A stretch of DNA of 12,611 nucleotides from CAYOVG01 sp964407285 (GTDB taxonomy: Bacteria; Desulfobacterota; Syntrophobacteria; Syntrophobacterales; Syntrophobacteraceae). Where the stretch lies: NCBI GenBank assembly GCA_964407285.1, contig CAYOVG010000203.1, positions 1-12,611 on the forward strand, given 5' to 3'. The stretch's first letter is position 1; each line of letters starts with the position of its first letter. Shown here one piece after another: positions 1 to 6,910 of this stretch. The notes under the pieces are model-generated. The model was not told where the DNA came from, did not search any database, and saw only the letters and a program-made list of their open reading frames with translations. Made by a program: the position numbers and the translations under genes.

Positions 1-1145
1 CCCAGGTAGCGATCCTAGGGATGGCCTTCTGCAATTCCCTGAAAATGCCCAAGGAGCAGGTGTTGAATTTCGGATTGGGAGCGCTCTTTCACGATATCGG
101 GAAAAACCCGGACGAAAACAAGGCATTGGATAAATCGTCCCGGTGGGATGTCGAGGAGTTTGAGGTGCTGAAGAAACATACGACAGCCGGATACCAGCGT
201 CTGTTGAGCACTCAGGCCATGACCGAGGACCAACTGGATGTGGTGCTTCACCATCACGAGGCCTACGACGGTTCCGGGTACCCGGCCGGACTGAAGGGTA
301 ATCAGATCAGCGCGCCGTCGCGAGTAGCACGCATCGTGGATGTCTACGACACCCTCACCACAAAGCGGCCGCACAAGAAAAAACTGTCGGGCTCCGACGC
401 CTTGTCCCTGATGAAAGAGGATATGAAATCCACTTTCGATCCCGATCTGCTGAAATCGTTTCTAGGTTTCATGGGAATGGAAGAGAAGATGAAAAGCACC
501 ATCACCGGAGATCGCATCAATATCGAAATGGGAAGCCAGTTGCATATTCAGTGCGACGCGGACATTCGGTTCAAGGCAATCCTCATAGGGATCGATGCGC
601 CGGAATTCATGATCGTTCGCAGTCCCGGGAGCGCCCAACTGAGGAGCCAGTTCTACGAGGGGCGGCCTGTTGTAGTGAAATGCGTGCATTCGGGAAGCGT
701 CTACGGCTTCAGGTCCAAAGTGCTGTGCCATGTGCTGCACCCGAACGTACGAATGCTCGTGATGGCGTATCCCGACAAAATAGAGGCGATCAACCTGAGA
801 AAAGATCCGCGGATATGCTGCTACCTGCCTGTTGAACTTTCTGTTGGAGATAGCCGCCATGGCGGGATCATCGTCGATCTGAGCACGGGCGGATGCCGTC
901 TGGTGGTCAAGCATCCGGGCAAGGGAGGGTTGAGGGCAAGGATTGATGAGGAGGTGGTCATCAACATACCGGCATTTGGAGATGATGAATCCGAGCGATT
1001 CTCGGGAACGGTCAAGAGTCTGAGTATCGATGAGCAAAAAGCTGCCATGGGCATTAAGTTCGCCGGTCTTTCGGAAGGTAATAAAAATACTCTGGAGCAA
1101 TTTGTTGGAAGCATATTGGATGTGGTCAGGAACAACGAACCTTAA
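1..1145 (+). CDS. HD-GYP / PilZ-domain c-di-GMP protein (5' end outside window)
   Basis: Cyclic-di-GMP turnover or effector protein. The reading frame is open to the left edge (first full codon at 3), so the ATG at 21 is internal and the N-terminus is missing. Numbering from that ATG: HDIGK at 24-28, HHHE at 77-80, then DGSGYP with the GYP signature (83-88), and ARI..VYD..T further on. These are the metal-binding and signature residues of an HD-GYP phosphodiesterase. The first conserved His of the domain lies before the window. After residue ~150 comes a YcgR-like N-domain, then a PilZ domain with the c-di-GMP-binding RxxxR (R260-R264) and DxSxxG (D286, S288, G291). By family knowledge HD-GYP hydrolyses c-di-GMP and PilZ binds it, so the protein could sense its own substrate. 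No downstream partner gene is coupled to it. Domain calls are firm; activity is inferred from intact motifs. Confidence 0.9.
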   Translation, partial: QVAILGMAFCNSLKMPKEQVLNFGLGALFHDIGKNPDENKALDKSSRWDVEEFEVLKKHTTAGYQRLLSTQAMTEDQLDVVLHHHEAYDGSGYPAGLKGNQISAPSRVARIVDVYDTLTTKRPHKKKLSGSDALSLMKEDMKSTFDPDLLKSFLGFMGMEEKMKSTITGDRINIEMGSQLHIQCDADIRFKAILIGIDAPEFMIVRSPGSAQLRSQFYEGRPVVVKCVHSGSVYGFRSKVLCHVLHPNVRMLVMAYPDKIEAINLRKDPRICCYLPVELSVGDSRHGGIIVDLSTGGCRLVVKHPGKGGLRARIDEEVVINIPAFGDDESERFSGTVKSLSIDEQKAAMGIKFAGLSEGNKNTLEQFVGSILDVVRNNEP

Positions 1146-1464
1146 GAGTTTCGAGTGATCCAAATAATGGAAATTCAACGGCTCTCATCACCTATCACCT
1201 GGTTCTCGAAGGAATACGAACGAAGCTTTTTTCAAACTCCAGTCGTCGGGGACTTAAGGACCCCAGGTGGAAAATGATGAGAAGAGCGACGGACAACAAC
1301 CTGGTCGGTATGGTTGTGGATCCGAACAGCAATATGCAATCCCTTTTCGCCGGCATGCCGAGACCGATCACGAGGCGGGGAGGAAGGTATTTCAGGAAGT
1401 GACAAGAGCGCAAAGCCTGGAGGCTGCCCGGGCGCCCGGAAACCGGACCTGTCCCCCGCGGACC
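1146..1464. other. Intergenic stretch with no supported gene
   Basis: This is the gap between the HD-GYP/PilZ stop and the stop of the convergent zinc-ribbon gene. Short ORFs here (for example from 1267) have no recognisable domain and no good ribosome binding site. I see no T-tract terminator; only a GC-rich run near 1425-1460 could fold locally. Confidence 0.5.
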
Positions 1465-1869
1465 TTATGCGCTCTTTCCCAACGACCTTTCACGCATTCT
1501 CTTGATCGACATTTTGCAGTTGGGGCACCACTTACCCCATGAGCCGTCTTCGATGTAGGCGTCATGAACATCCCTTTTCCCGCATTCAAGACACTGCCCG
1601 GCCGCAATGTTCTTTCTCTTTCCGGGCCGGTTAATCTCTTCGATTTTCAGGCCGCACAACGAACAGGCGTCTCTATCGACATCAACGGAATCATCACAAT
1701 ACGGGCAAAGCATTTTGACTTTCTTTCTCCTCACTGCCAGAACGATCCCAAAGGGACCGAGAATGATGGACGAGAGAAGCGGCAAGAGATTCTTTTCGCC
1801 TTTACTGGTCGCCATCATTACTGCAATTATTCCACAGAGTATCCAGAGACTTACGATTGTATCCAGCAT
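1465..1869 (-). CDS. Small membrane protein with two zinc-ribbon-like Cys clusters
   Basis: A 134-residue protein of unassigned function. Residues 3-21 and 28-46 are two hydrophobic segments separated by a short charged turn, so the N-terminus should be a membrane hairpin. A basic stretch (47-52) follows, then a cytoplasmic Cys-rich tail with paired CxxC knuckles: C55/C58 with C69/C72, and C93/C96 with C115/C118. This looks like one complete zinc ribbon plus a second, wider-spaced one. The start is supported by a GGAG about 9 nt upstream on the minus strand. It runs convergent to the HD-GYP/PilZ gene with a ~320-bp gap and has no operon partner. Zinc binding is inferred from the CxxC spacing; a role in nucleic-acid or protein binding is possible but not shown. 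Confidence 0.75.
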   Translation of the reverse strand: MLDTIVSLWILCGIIAVMMATSKGEKNLLPLLSSIILGPFGIVLAVRRKKVKMLCPYCDDSVDVDRDACSLCGLKIEEINRPGKRKNIAAGQCLECGKRDVHDAYIEDGSWGKWCPNCKMSIKRMRERSLGKSA

Positions 1870-1935
1870 TTTCCATCTCCGCTCGGCTTCAAAATGCCGG
1901 CATGGTTTAAAACAGGGCGGCGCTTAAGCCGTCGT

Positions 1936-2018
1936 CCCCGCGAAGCTTGTCCCCGCGCAGGCGGGGAGCGGGGGTCTATGAAATCTCAAGAGGCCCGGAT
2001 TCCCGTTTGCGCGGGAAT
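1936..2018. repeat. Pair of inverted REP-like palindromes
   Basis: Two hairpins face each other. The first is CCCCGC (1951-1956), loop GCAG, GCGGGG (1961-1966), in a larger GC-rich unit beginning GTCGTCCCCGCG. The second is ATTCCCG (1999-2005), 6-nt loop, CGGGAAT (2012-2018), followed by GACGG. Read on the minus strand the second unit begins GTCATTCCCGCG, so the two units are head-to-head versions of the same class. This matches the common intergenic REP/BIME type seen in many Proteobacteria. It separates the zinc-ribbon gene from the protease upstream region. Confidence 0.7.
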
Positions 2019-2035
2019 GACGGTAAGTCCGAATG

Positions 2036-2314
2036 ACCATGAGCCCTCTCGAGTGTTCCCTCAAACACACGTTCCATGAACCACGCCAAAAAACCGGGTC
2101 ATGGCGGTAGACCCCTTGTTCAACGACAACTATTCCCCTTGTTCCGCAAAAACTGCTCCAACGCCATCGCTGCACGAAGCATATACCTGATTGCGGATTG
2201 GGGCAACAGATATGGTTCAGTGAAGGGGGATACTTCAGGTGCGCCCCGGCGCCGATGGGGGGCCGGGGAACGGAGACCGGTGCACGAATTGAAGTCGGCC
2301 CTGCACTCGTCGGC
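2036..2314. other. Intergenic stretch with local hairpins only
   Basis: No convincing coding region is visible. Two stems lie near its right end: CCCCGGC/GCCGGGG around 2245-2268 and CCTGC/GCAGG at about 2299-2316. The second leads directly into the conserved block at 2315. Small ORFs here and on the opposite strand lack domains and read through repeat DNA. Confidence 0.45.
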
Positions 2315-2414
2315 AGGACATGGTAGATCGGATATGGAGCATGTTCCCCGGCCTCAATAGGGTTACCGCCCACTTCCAGGGGTCCGACAATTTTGTTCTC
2401 CTAAAGCCGAGTGA
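2315..2414 (+). promoter_or_regulatory. Conserved upstream block, copy A (candidate cis-regulatory RNA or DNA element)
   Basis: This ~100-nt block shares an ordered series of matches with 4094-4201: AGGACA, then ATCGGATATGG (2327-2337), a TCCCCGG segment, ACCGCCCA (2365-2372), GACA-N4-TGTTCT (about 2386-2399) and GAGTGA (2409-2414). Its end lies 156 nt before the protease ATG. The 5' side is capped by a CCTGC/GCAGG stem where copy B has a shorter CCT/AGG pairing, so length varies while pairing is kept. I do not recognise a known riboswitch consensus; GEMM/c-di-GMP-I, cobalamin and TPP signatures are absent. It may act as RNA or as a protein-binding site. Confidence 0.5.
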
Positions 2415-2443
2415 CTGAATAAACTAATTATTACAGTCACTTG
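2408..2443. repeat. 10-bp inverted repeat with AT-rich loop
   Basis: CGAGTGACTG (2408-2417) pairs with CAGTCACTTG (2434-2443), with one G·T pair and a 16-nt AT-rich loop. No T-run follows, so a simple terminator is unlikely. It overlaps the end of conserved block A. The equivalent place in copy B has a shorter GAGTG/CACTC pair (4196-4200 and 4223-4227) around an AT-rich interior. Confidence 0.6.
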
Positions 2444-2569
2444 CGTATGTAAGACATGGAGATCGCGCCACATTCCCCAGGAATTCGCGACGCCCTCTTC
2501 ACGTCGTCCGGTGACTTGTCCATTGAACGGAAGAATGATTCCAGCTATTCGGACAATCAGGAGACTGAC

Positions 2570-3628
2570 ATGAAAACTGTGCATGGAATGAAAGGGTACA
2601 GGCTGTTGCCGGTGTATTTTCTCATCGTGTTGGCGGTGGCGGCGATGAGTGGCGTATCATCGTATGCCGTCGATGATCCCAACACCCCGGTATCAAACGA
2701 TGAAAGCTATATCGACGGCGGGGCTGCCGATGCGCTGATCAATCCGGATGCCGGAGTGTCCGGCGAGGCGAGCGGGAGAGCAACGCAGTTCGAGGGAGGA
2801 GGAGAGGACGCCTTCGCTGGGCTCGACGAATTGACCAAGGAGGTCCTGGAAGCCGAGGGAGTCGAGACTGCTCCCCTCAGTCCGGAAGAACTTGCTGAAA
2901 TCGAAGCCCTGGAACAGATTGAACCCGTGGCGAACCAGGTCGGCGCCGAAACGATCCTGGGCGTTGATACCCGGCTGCAGGTGAATCCCACCACTTACCC
3001 GGCAAGGGCGACCGCTCTCATTACCTCCAGCGGAGGCCGGTGTACGGGGTGGTTGTATGGGCGCGACATCGTCGCAACCGCGGGGCACTGCGTGCATAGC
3101 GGCGGCGCCGGCGGAAACTGGTACACCAACGTAAGAGTGTATCCCGGCTATAATTTCCCTAATGCGCCCTACGGTTCTTGTACGGCCAGGCGCCTCCATT
3201 CGGTGACGGGGTGGACCACCAGCGGGGATGAGCGATTCGACTATGGGGCCGTCAAGCTGAACTGCTCGGTGGGCAATGCCGTCGGATGGTTCGGACATTG
3301 GTGGCAGACGGCAAGCCTCAACGGGAATAATACGATCATCAACGGCTATCCGGGGGACAAGCAATTGACCCAATGGGTGAGTGGCGATCAGGTCCGTTCC
3401 ACCGATACATACCAGATCTACTACAGCAACGATACGATCGGGGGCGTGAGCGGCAGTCCCGTCTGGCAGGACCGGCCGACCGGAAGCAGCTTCTGCGTGG
3501 GAGCTTGTGTGGGCGGTATTCATGCCTACGCGCTTCATGGTTCTCCTCCCCATAGGACTTACAACCACGGAACTCGTCTCAGGCAACCGGTTGTCGCCAA
3601 CCTGGTAACATGGAGGAACGCTCCGTAG
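2570..3628 (+). CDS. Secreted V8/glutamyl-endopeptidase-like serine protease
   Basis: A 352-residue exported serine protease of the chymotrypsin fold (S1B-like). The start at 2570 is preferred over an in-frame ATG at 2456 because it has a CAGGAG Shine-Dalgarno 6 nt upstream and gives a clean signal peptide: Lys residues early, hydrophobic residues 11-29, likely cleavage after Ser-Tyr-Ala 33. Residues 34-125 are acidic and low in complexity, probably a pro-region. The catalytic triad is visible: His173 in TAGHC, Asp224 in DYGAVKL, Ser295 in GGVSGSPVW; the last motif is typical of V8-like enzymes. Cysteines 158/174, 204/232 and 309/313 could form disulfides, as expected after export. Glutamate specificity is not established. 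Conserved block A lies upstream, and the next gene with the same upstream block is also exported. Confidence 0.9.
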   Translation: MKTVHGMKGYRLLPVYFLIVLAVAAMSGVSSYAVDDPNTPVSNDESYIDGGAADALINPDAGVSGEASGRATQFEGGGEDAFAGLDELTKEVLEAEGVETAPLSPEELAEIEALEQIEPVANQVGAETILGVDTRLQVNPTTYPARATALITSSGGRCTGWLYGRDIVATAGHCVHSGGAGGNWYTNVRVYPGYNFPNAPYGSCTARRLHSVTGWTTSGDERFDYGAVKLNCSVGNAVGWFGHWWQTASLNGNNTIINGYPGDKQLTQWVSGDQVRSTDTYQIYYSNDTIGGVSGSPVWQDRPTGSSFCVGACVGGIHAYALHGSPPHRTYNHGTRLRQPVVANLVTWRNAP

Positions 3629-4093
3629 ACCGTAACCTTACCGTGAATGGATGGAATTGGATTCTTCTCGTGCGGTTACGGTTTTCCAGTCGCGATATGC
3701 CGCGTTTCGACAGCCGGTCGCGGCCGGCAGCCGTAACCGCGCGGAAGAGTCCGGATTTCAACTGCTCACAGCGTATATCAATGGTAACGGATATCAAATT
3801 AAATTCAGATAGATACTGGGCCATTCGCTCCCGTGTCCGCGTCCTCCGCGCGTTCGTGCGGTTCAATAATCCCGTTAGCGTGCACAAGGGTCGGGTTCCG
3901 GCACGGGACATTGGTGCAAGAGTTGGGGTTTCCACGCTCCCGCGCGGGCTCCGAGCGCCGCTTCATCGCAATTCCTGCATGCCCTGATAGGAAATATCCG
4001 ACTAACCGGGGTTTTCATCCGCCCGGCGGGGACTTCACCCCGCTTCATCATCCCCCGCGCCAGTTCGCTCTTCACGCGAACATGCCCTCCATA
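3629..4093. other. Long intergenic stretch, palindrome-rich
   Basis: No gene is supported. It holds the large inverted repeat at 3659-3752, extra copies of CCGTAACC or a close relative at 3630-3637 and 3783-3790, an AT-rich patch near 3785-3820, and two perfect small hairpins before block B: GCGGGG/CCCCGC near 4027-4042 and GTTCGC/GCGAAC near 4063-4081. Confidence 0.5.
3659..3752. repeat. Large imperfect inverted repeat (~94 bp)
   Basis: The left arm 3659-3681 and right arm 3731-3752 include a perfect 10-bp core, GCGGTTACGG against CCGTAACCGC. They extend outward through GGATTCTTC and its near complement GAAGAGTCC. A further CCGTAACC lies at 3630-3637, just after the protease stop, and could pair with the left arm instead. 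It may be a MITE- or REP-type element or a 3'-end RNA structure; no T-run marks it as a terminator. Confidence 0.7.
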
Positions 4094-4201
4094 AGGACAC
4101 TGTAAATCGGATATGGGGCAAGGTCCCCGGTGAGACCGGGGGAAACCGCCCATGGACGGAGAGCTGACAGAACTGTTCTGTTCACCTTGATAGTAGAGTG
4201 A
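4094..4201 (+). promoter_or_regulatory. Conserved upstream block, copy B (candidate cis-regulatory RNA or DNA element)
   Basis: Second copy of the block at 2315-2414, with the same order: AGGACA (4094-4099), ATCGGATATGG (4106-4116), TCCCCGG, ACCGCCCA (4145-4152), GACA-N4-TGTTCT (about 4166-4179), GAGTGA (4196-4201). Here the middle folds well: ATGGG with CCCAT, GGT with ACC, and CCCCGG with CCGGGG around a 5-nt loop. It ends 159 nt before the ATG at 4360, almost the same distance as copy A. It contains the perfect palindrome ACAGAAC-T-GTTCTGT (4167-4181). Confidence 0.5.
4167..4181. promoter_or_regulatory. Perfect 7-1-7 palindrome, possible operator
   Basis: ACAGAAC, one T, then GTTCTGT: a perfect 15-bp dyad inside conserved block B. 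Block A has a weaker match at the same place (ACAA-TT-TTGT). A dimeric regulator site is a reasonable reading; no regulator gene is in the window. Confidence 0.4.
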
Positions 4202-4359
4202 TATCAATTGTTTAAATCGAAACACTCCACAATGTGGCTCACAGCTTTCGAGGGCGCGGATGGAGCGGTTCGGCCTCGTGCCCGCGGCCGCTCTGCGCGC
4301 CCGTGCGGTACCGGGAAAACAGCTTACCGAGATTCAAACGAGATTCATTGGAGAAAAAA

Positions 4360-4812
4360 ATGACGAGATCATCGAACAAATGGCCGGTCTGTATTGTTGT
4401 TCTTCTGTTCCTGGGGCCGTGGGCCGTCTTCGCCCATGCCGGAGAGTGCGGGAAAGATTCTTTCGATTCTTTCGCCGCGCGGAGCGATCCGAACAGGCCG
4501 GTCAGCAGCACCGATCCGGGAGAAAGACGGGGATCGGGCATCGGAGAAGGAGTATCGGGTCGAGTTACGGGTCCCGATAATCGTCCTGTCGAGGGCGCTT
4601 TTATCCAGCCCAGGTCTTTGGACGACCCCAGTCCCCCGATTCCGGAGATCGCCATACTCTCGGGCGATGACGGACGGTACTCGTGGCCTCTGCTACCCGG
4701 CGACTACGAGATCACGGTGACTGCCCGGGGATACGCCGGAGCCGCTAAAACCACAACCGTCAAGGCGGGACAGGTAACGCCCCTGGATTTCCACCTGGAA
4801 AGGGAATCGTGA
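4360..4812 (+). CDS. Secreted carboxypeptidase-regulatory-like (Ig-fold) protein
   Basis: A 150-residue exported protein. The start at 4360 is chosen because TTGGAG lies 6 nt upstream and residues 1-27 then form a typical signal peptide (Lys7, hydrophobic 9-25, cleavage near Ala-His-Ala). Starting at the upstream in-frame ATG (4234) would bury the signal. Residues 28-62 are polar linker. Residues 64-147 match the carboxypeptidase regulatory-like/transthyretin-type fold: G-x-V-x-G-x-V opening, PVEGA, a DGRYSWPLLPGDYEITV core, then ARGYAG. By family knowledge this is a small beta-sandwich for adhesion or surface display, not an enzyme. C30 does not sit in a proper lipobox. It shares the upstream block with the protease, which suggests co-regulation. 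Confidence 0.8.
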   Translation: MTRSSNKWPVCIVVLLFLGPWAVFAHAGECGKDSFDSFAARSDPNRPVSSTDPGERRGSGIGEGVSGRVTGPDNRPVEGAFIQPRSLDDPSPPIPEIAILSGDDGRYSWPLLPGDYEITVTARGYAGAAKTTTVKAGQVTPLDFHLERES

Positions 4813-4858
4813 TCCCCGCCCCACGGCGGCCGGGAGATTCACATGCCGGCGTGGTTCA

Positions 4859-5220
4859 TGGACCGAGAAGTCCGACGAGATCACGGCTATTCCTGAGTTA
4901 CTGAAGATCCTGGAGCTTATAAGGATGCTTGGTGACTATTGACGCCATGGGACGCCAAAAAGAAACAGCAAAGCAGATCATGGAGGAAGGTGCCGATTAC
5001 GCTATCTCTCTCAAGGGCGATCAGGGGAATTTATATGAAGAGGTACAGCTTTTCCTTGAGGATGCCGCCAAGAAGGATTTCTCCGGTATTGATCACGACT
5101 TCCATGAAGATACGGATGGAGATCATAATAGAATGGAAATCGGGAGACATTGGGCAGTATCCGATGTAGACCGGCTGGATGAAAAGCATGAGTGGAAGGA
5201 TCTTACAACGATCGTCATAC
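4859..5220 (+). pseudogene. ISAs1-family transposase remnant, frameshifted and truncated
   Basis: A decayed internal piece of a DDE transposase of the ISAs1 type. The first part (from ~4859) reads TEKSDEITAIPELLKILEL, then an extra base at about 4920 shifts the frame. From 4929 the second frame reads LVTIDAMGRQKETAKQI, followed by GADYAISLKGDQGNLYEEV. Family members have LELKG-LVTIDAMG without a break, so deleting one base at 4920 restores continuity. Similarity fades after WKDLTTIVIL near 5215; what follows to the stop at 5330 is unrelated. Both the N-terminal and C-terminal thirds are missing and no terminal inverted repeats were found, so it is not mobile. Confidence 0.85.
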
Positions 5221-5385
5221 TCAAAGCCTGCCGGGACTGCCGCTGTCTCGGGAAGATCCCTGGCGTCAAGCGAAATTGGATGCGATTGCCCTGTAAAACA
5301 ATTCTTGTCATGTTTCTTCATATGGGGTAGTTTCGGTATCGGAGGTGAAGGCAGTCGGCGTGGAGCCCTGAGAAGGAGAAGAATC

Positions 5386-5727
5386 ATGACGAAAGACGAA
5401 CTGGTAAGGAGTGTTTCCAGGGAAGTAGACATGAATCAGGGCCTGATTTCCAAGGCCATCGACAGTGTTTTCAGTAACCTGAAGGAGTCGCTCGGGAAGG
5501 GGGATTCTTTCAGGATGGTGGGGTTCGGGAGCTTCAGGGTGGTGGAGCGGGCCGAACGCAGGGGCCGAAATCCCAAGACGGGAGAGGAGATCGTGATACC
5601 GGCTCGCAAGACGGTGCGCTTCGCTCCCGGCAAGGACCTGAAGGAACTCATGAACCCTAAGGCCGAGGCCGCGGTAGCGACGACAGCCTCATCGCCCGCG
5701 AGGAAAGGCGGCAAGAAACGGCAGTAG
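5386..5727 (+). CDS. HU-family DNA-binding protein with basic C-terminal tail
   Basis: A 113-residue histone-like protein that binds and bends DNA as a dimer. The start at 5386 has AAGGAG about 7 nt upstream and gives the canonical N-terminus MTKDELV; a longer in-frame ORF from 5179 would add unrelated residues. Hallmarks: GFGSF at 46-50, RRGRNPKTGE at 58-67 (the DNA-clasping arm with its Pro), then ARKTVRFAPGKDLKELMN at 73-90. The usual HU is ~90 residues. Here residues 91-113 add an Ala-rich, then Lys/Arg-rich tail ending KGGKKRQ, which probably adds DNA contacts. No promoter stood out. The phosphoesterase gene follows after ~120 bp. Confidence 0.93.
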   Translation: MTKDELVRSVSREVDMNQGLISKAIDSVFSNLKESLGKGDSFRMVGFGSFRVVERAERRGRNPKTGEEIVIPARKTVRFAPGKDLKELMNPKAEAAVATTASSPARKGGKKRQ

Positions 5728-5847
5728 CCCGAAAAAGGAGTGGTGACGGGTTGATATGAACCGGGTGACCTCCTTGCCGGGGGACGCAATCGAACAACAG
5801 TATGCCCGTGGGTTGAATAAATACCGCTCGGAAGGATGCAGCAGAGC

Positions 5848-6765
5848 ATGAAGCTTGTGACGAGATCGGATTTCGATGGTTTGTGTTGTGGCGTGCTTCT
5901 CAAAGAGGTCGGCCTGATCGATGGGTTCAAATTCGTTCATCCCAAAGACGTTCAGGACGGCAAGGTCCAGGTGAATGAAAACGATATCCTGGCCAATATT
6001 CCCTATGTTCCCGGATGCGGCATGTGGTTCGACCACCATTCGAGCGAAGAGGAGAGGCTCGGAACCGAATTGAAATACAAGGGCGCATCGAAACCCGCTC
6101 CCAGTTGCGCGCGTGTTGTCTGGGAGTATTTCGGCGGCCGCGGCAGGTTCCCGGAGCATTTCGATCCGATGATGATCGCCGTGGACAAGAGCGACAGCGG
6201 AAACCTCTCGGTTGAAGACATCGAGAACCCGCAGGGCTGGATTCTCCTGAGCTTCATCATGGACCCCCGGACGGGATTGGGGCGCTATCAGGACTATCGC
6301 ATCAGCAACTACCAACTGATGGAAGCGATGATCGATTACTGCCGGAGTATGACCGCCGAAGAGATTTTGGAAATTCCCGACGTGCGGGAGCGTGTTCGGC
6401 GCTTCATCGAACAAAACGAGCTGTTCCGGCGGATGATCGAAGCGAATGCGACGCAACGGGGCAACGTCGTCGTGCTCGATCTTCGCAATCAGGAGGAAAT
6501 TTATACCGGAAACCGGTTCCTCATATATACTATGTTTCCACGGTGCAATATCAGTATCCAGGTTATCTGGGGGCTGAAAAAGCAAAATATCGTGTTCACC
6601 TGCGGTCACAGCATAACCAATCGGACGAGCGGAACCGATGTGGGCCGGCTTATGCTGAAGTACGGCGGCGGCGGACACAGACAGGTCGGCACGTGCCAGG
6701 TTCCGACGCCCGATGCCGACAGGGTCCTTGAAGATCTGATCGCTCGGATGAATGCGGACGGATAG
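5848..6765 (+). CDS. DHH/DHHA1-family phosphoesterase
   Basis: A 305-residue phosphoesterase related to exopolyphosphatase-like and NrnA-type proteins. An ATG also exists at 5836, but GGAAGG abuts it directly; placed 12 nt before 5848 it could serve that start, which also gives the usual MKLVTRSDFDG N-terminus. Motif I, TRSDFDG, is at residues 5-11. The DHH motif is D62-H63-H64, and AVDKSDSG supplies a further Asp pair. The C-terminal DHHA1 domain ends in GGGGHRQVG (273-281), the substrate-binding loop. By family knowledge it is a metal-dependent (usually Mn2+) enzyme cleaving small phosphodiesters, nanoRNA or polyphosphate; the substrate cannot be fixed from sequence. The first position of motif I is Thr-Arg-Ser rather than the more common His-x-Asp form, as in a recognised subgroup. 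Confidence 0.87.
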   Translation: MKLVTRSDFDGLCCGVLLKEVGLIDGFKFVHPKDVQDGKVQVNENDILANIPYVPGCGMWFDHHSSEEERLGTELKYKGASKPAPSCARVVWEYFGGRGRFPEHFDPMMIAVDKSDSGNLSVEDIENPQGWILLSFIMDPRTGLGRYQDYRISNYQLMEAMIDYCRSMTAEEILEIPDVRERVRRFIEQNELFRRMIEANATQRGNVVVLDLRNQEEIYTGNRFLIYTMFPRCNISIQVIWGLKKQNIVFTCGHSITNRTSGTDVGRLMLKYGGGGHRQVGTCQVPTPDADRVLEDLIARMNADG

Positions 6766-6771
6766 GTTCGA

Positions 6772-6795
6772 GTCGGCGTTCCGACATTTCTTTGC
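6772..6795 (+). terminator. Weak possible terminator after the phosphoesterase
   Basis: GTCGG, 4-nt loop CGTT, CCGAC (6772-6785), followed by the T-rich ATTTCTTT. The stem is only 5 bp and the tract is interrupted, so this is tentative. Confidence 0.3.
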
Positions 6796-6910
6796 GCTTT
6801 TTGTTTCGATACTGAATGTTTTGTACTGATTGATGGATTTCTCTACCTGCTTTTGACTGCCTCGCTGCCGTAAAGTACATGAATATCGTGATTTTGCCGG
6901 CGTAGTCACG

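Noticed and set aside
462..1178. 238-aa ORF on the minus strand
   Set aside because: It is antisense to the HD-GYP/PilZ gene and has no domain.
1564..2079. 171-aa ORF on the plus strand
   Set aside because: It is antisense to the zinc-ribbon gene and runs into repeat DNA.
1924..2373. 149-aa ORF on the minus strand
   Set aside because: It reads through the REP-like palindromes, giving the typical artefact peptide RHSRANGNPG.
2315..2414. c-di-GMP (GEMM) riboswitch
   Set aside because: GGGTTACCG resembles the GEMM 3' end, but the GCAAACC and CGCAAAGCC parts are missing in both copies.
2693..3586. 297-aa ORF on the minus strand
   Set aside because: It is antisense to the protease, which has a full catalytic triad, signal peptide and Shine-Dalgarno.
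5179..5385. N-terminal extension of the HU reading frame
   Set aside because: The residues before 5386 do not resemble HU; the start at 5386 has a good Shine-Dalgarno and the canonical N-terminus.
5689..6909. 406-aa ORF on the minus strand
   Set aside because: It is antisense to the DHH phosphoesterase, whose motifs are clear; the minus-strand protein shows no domain.
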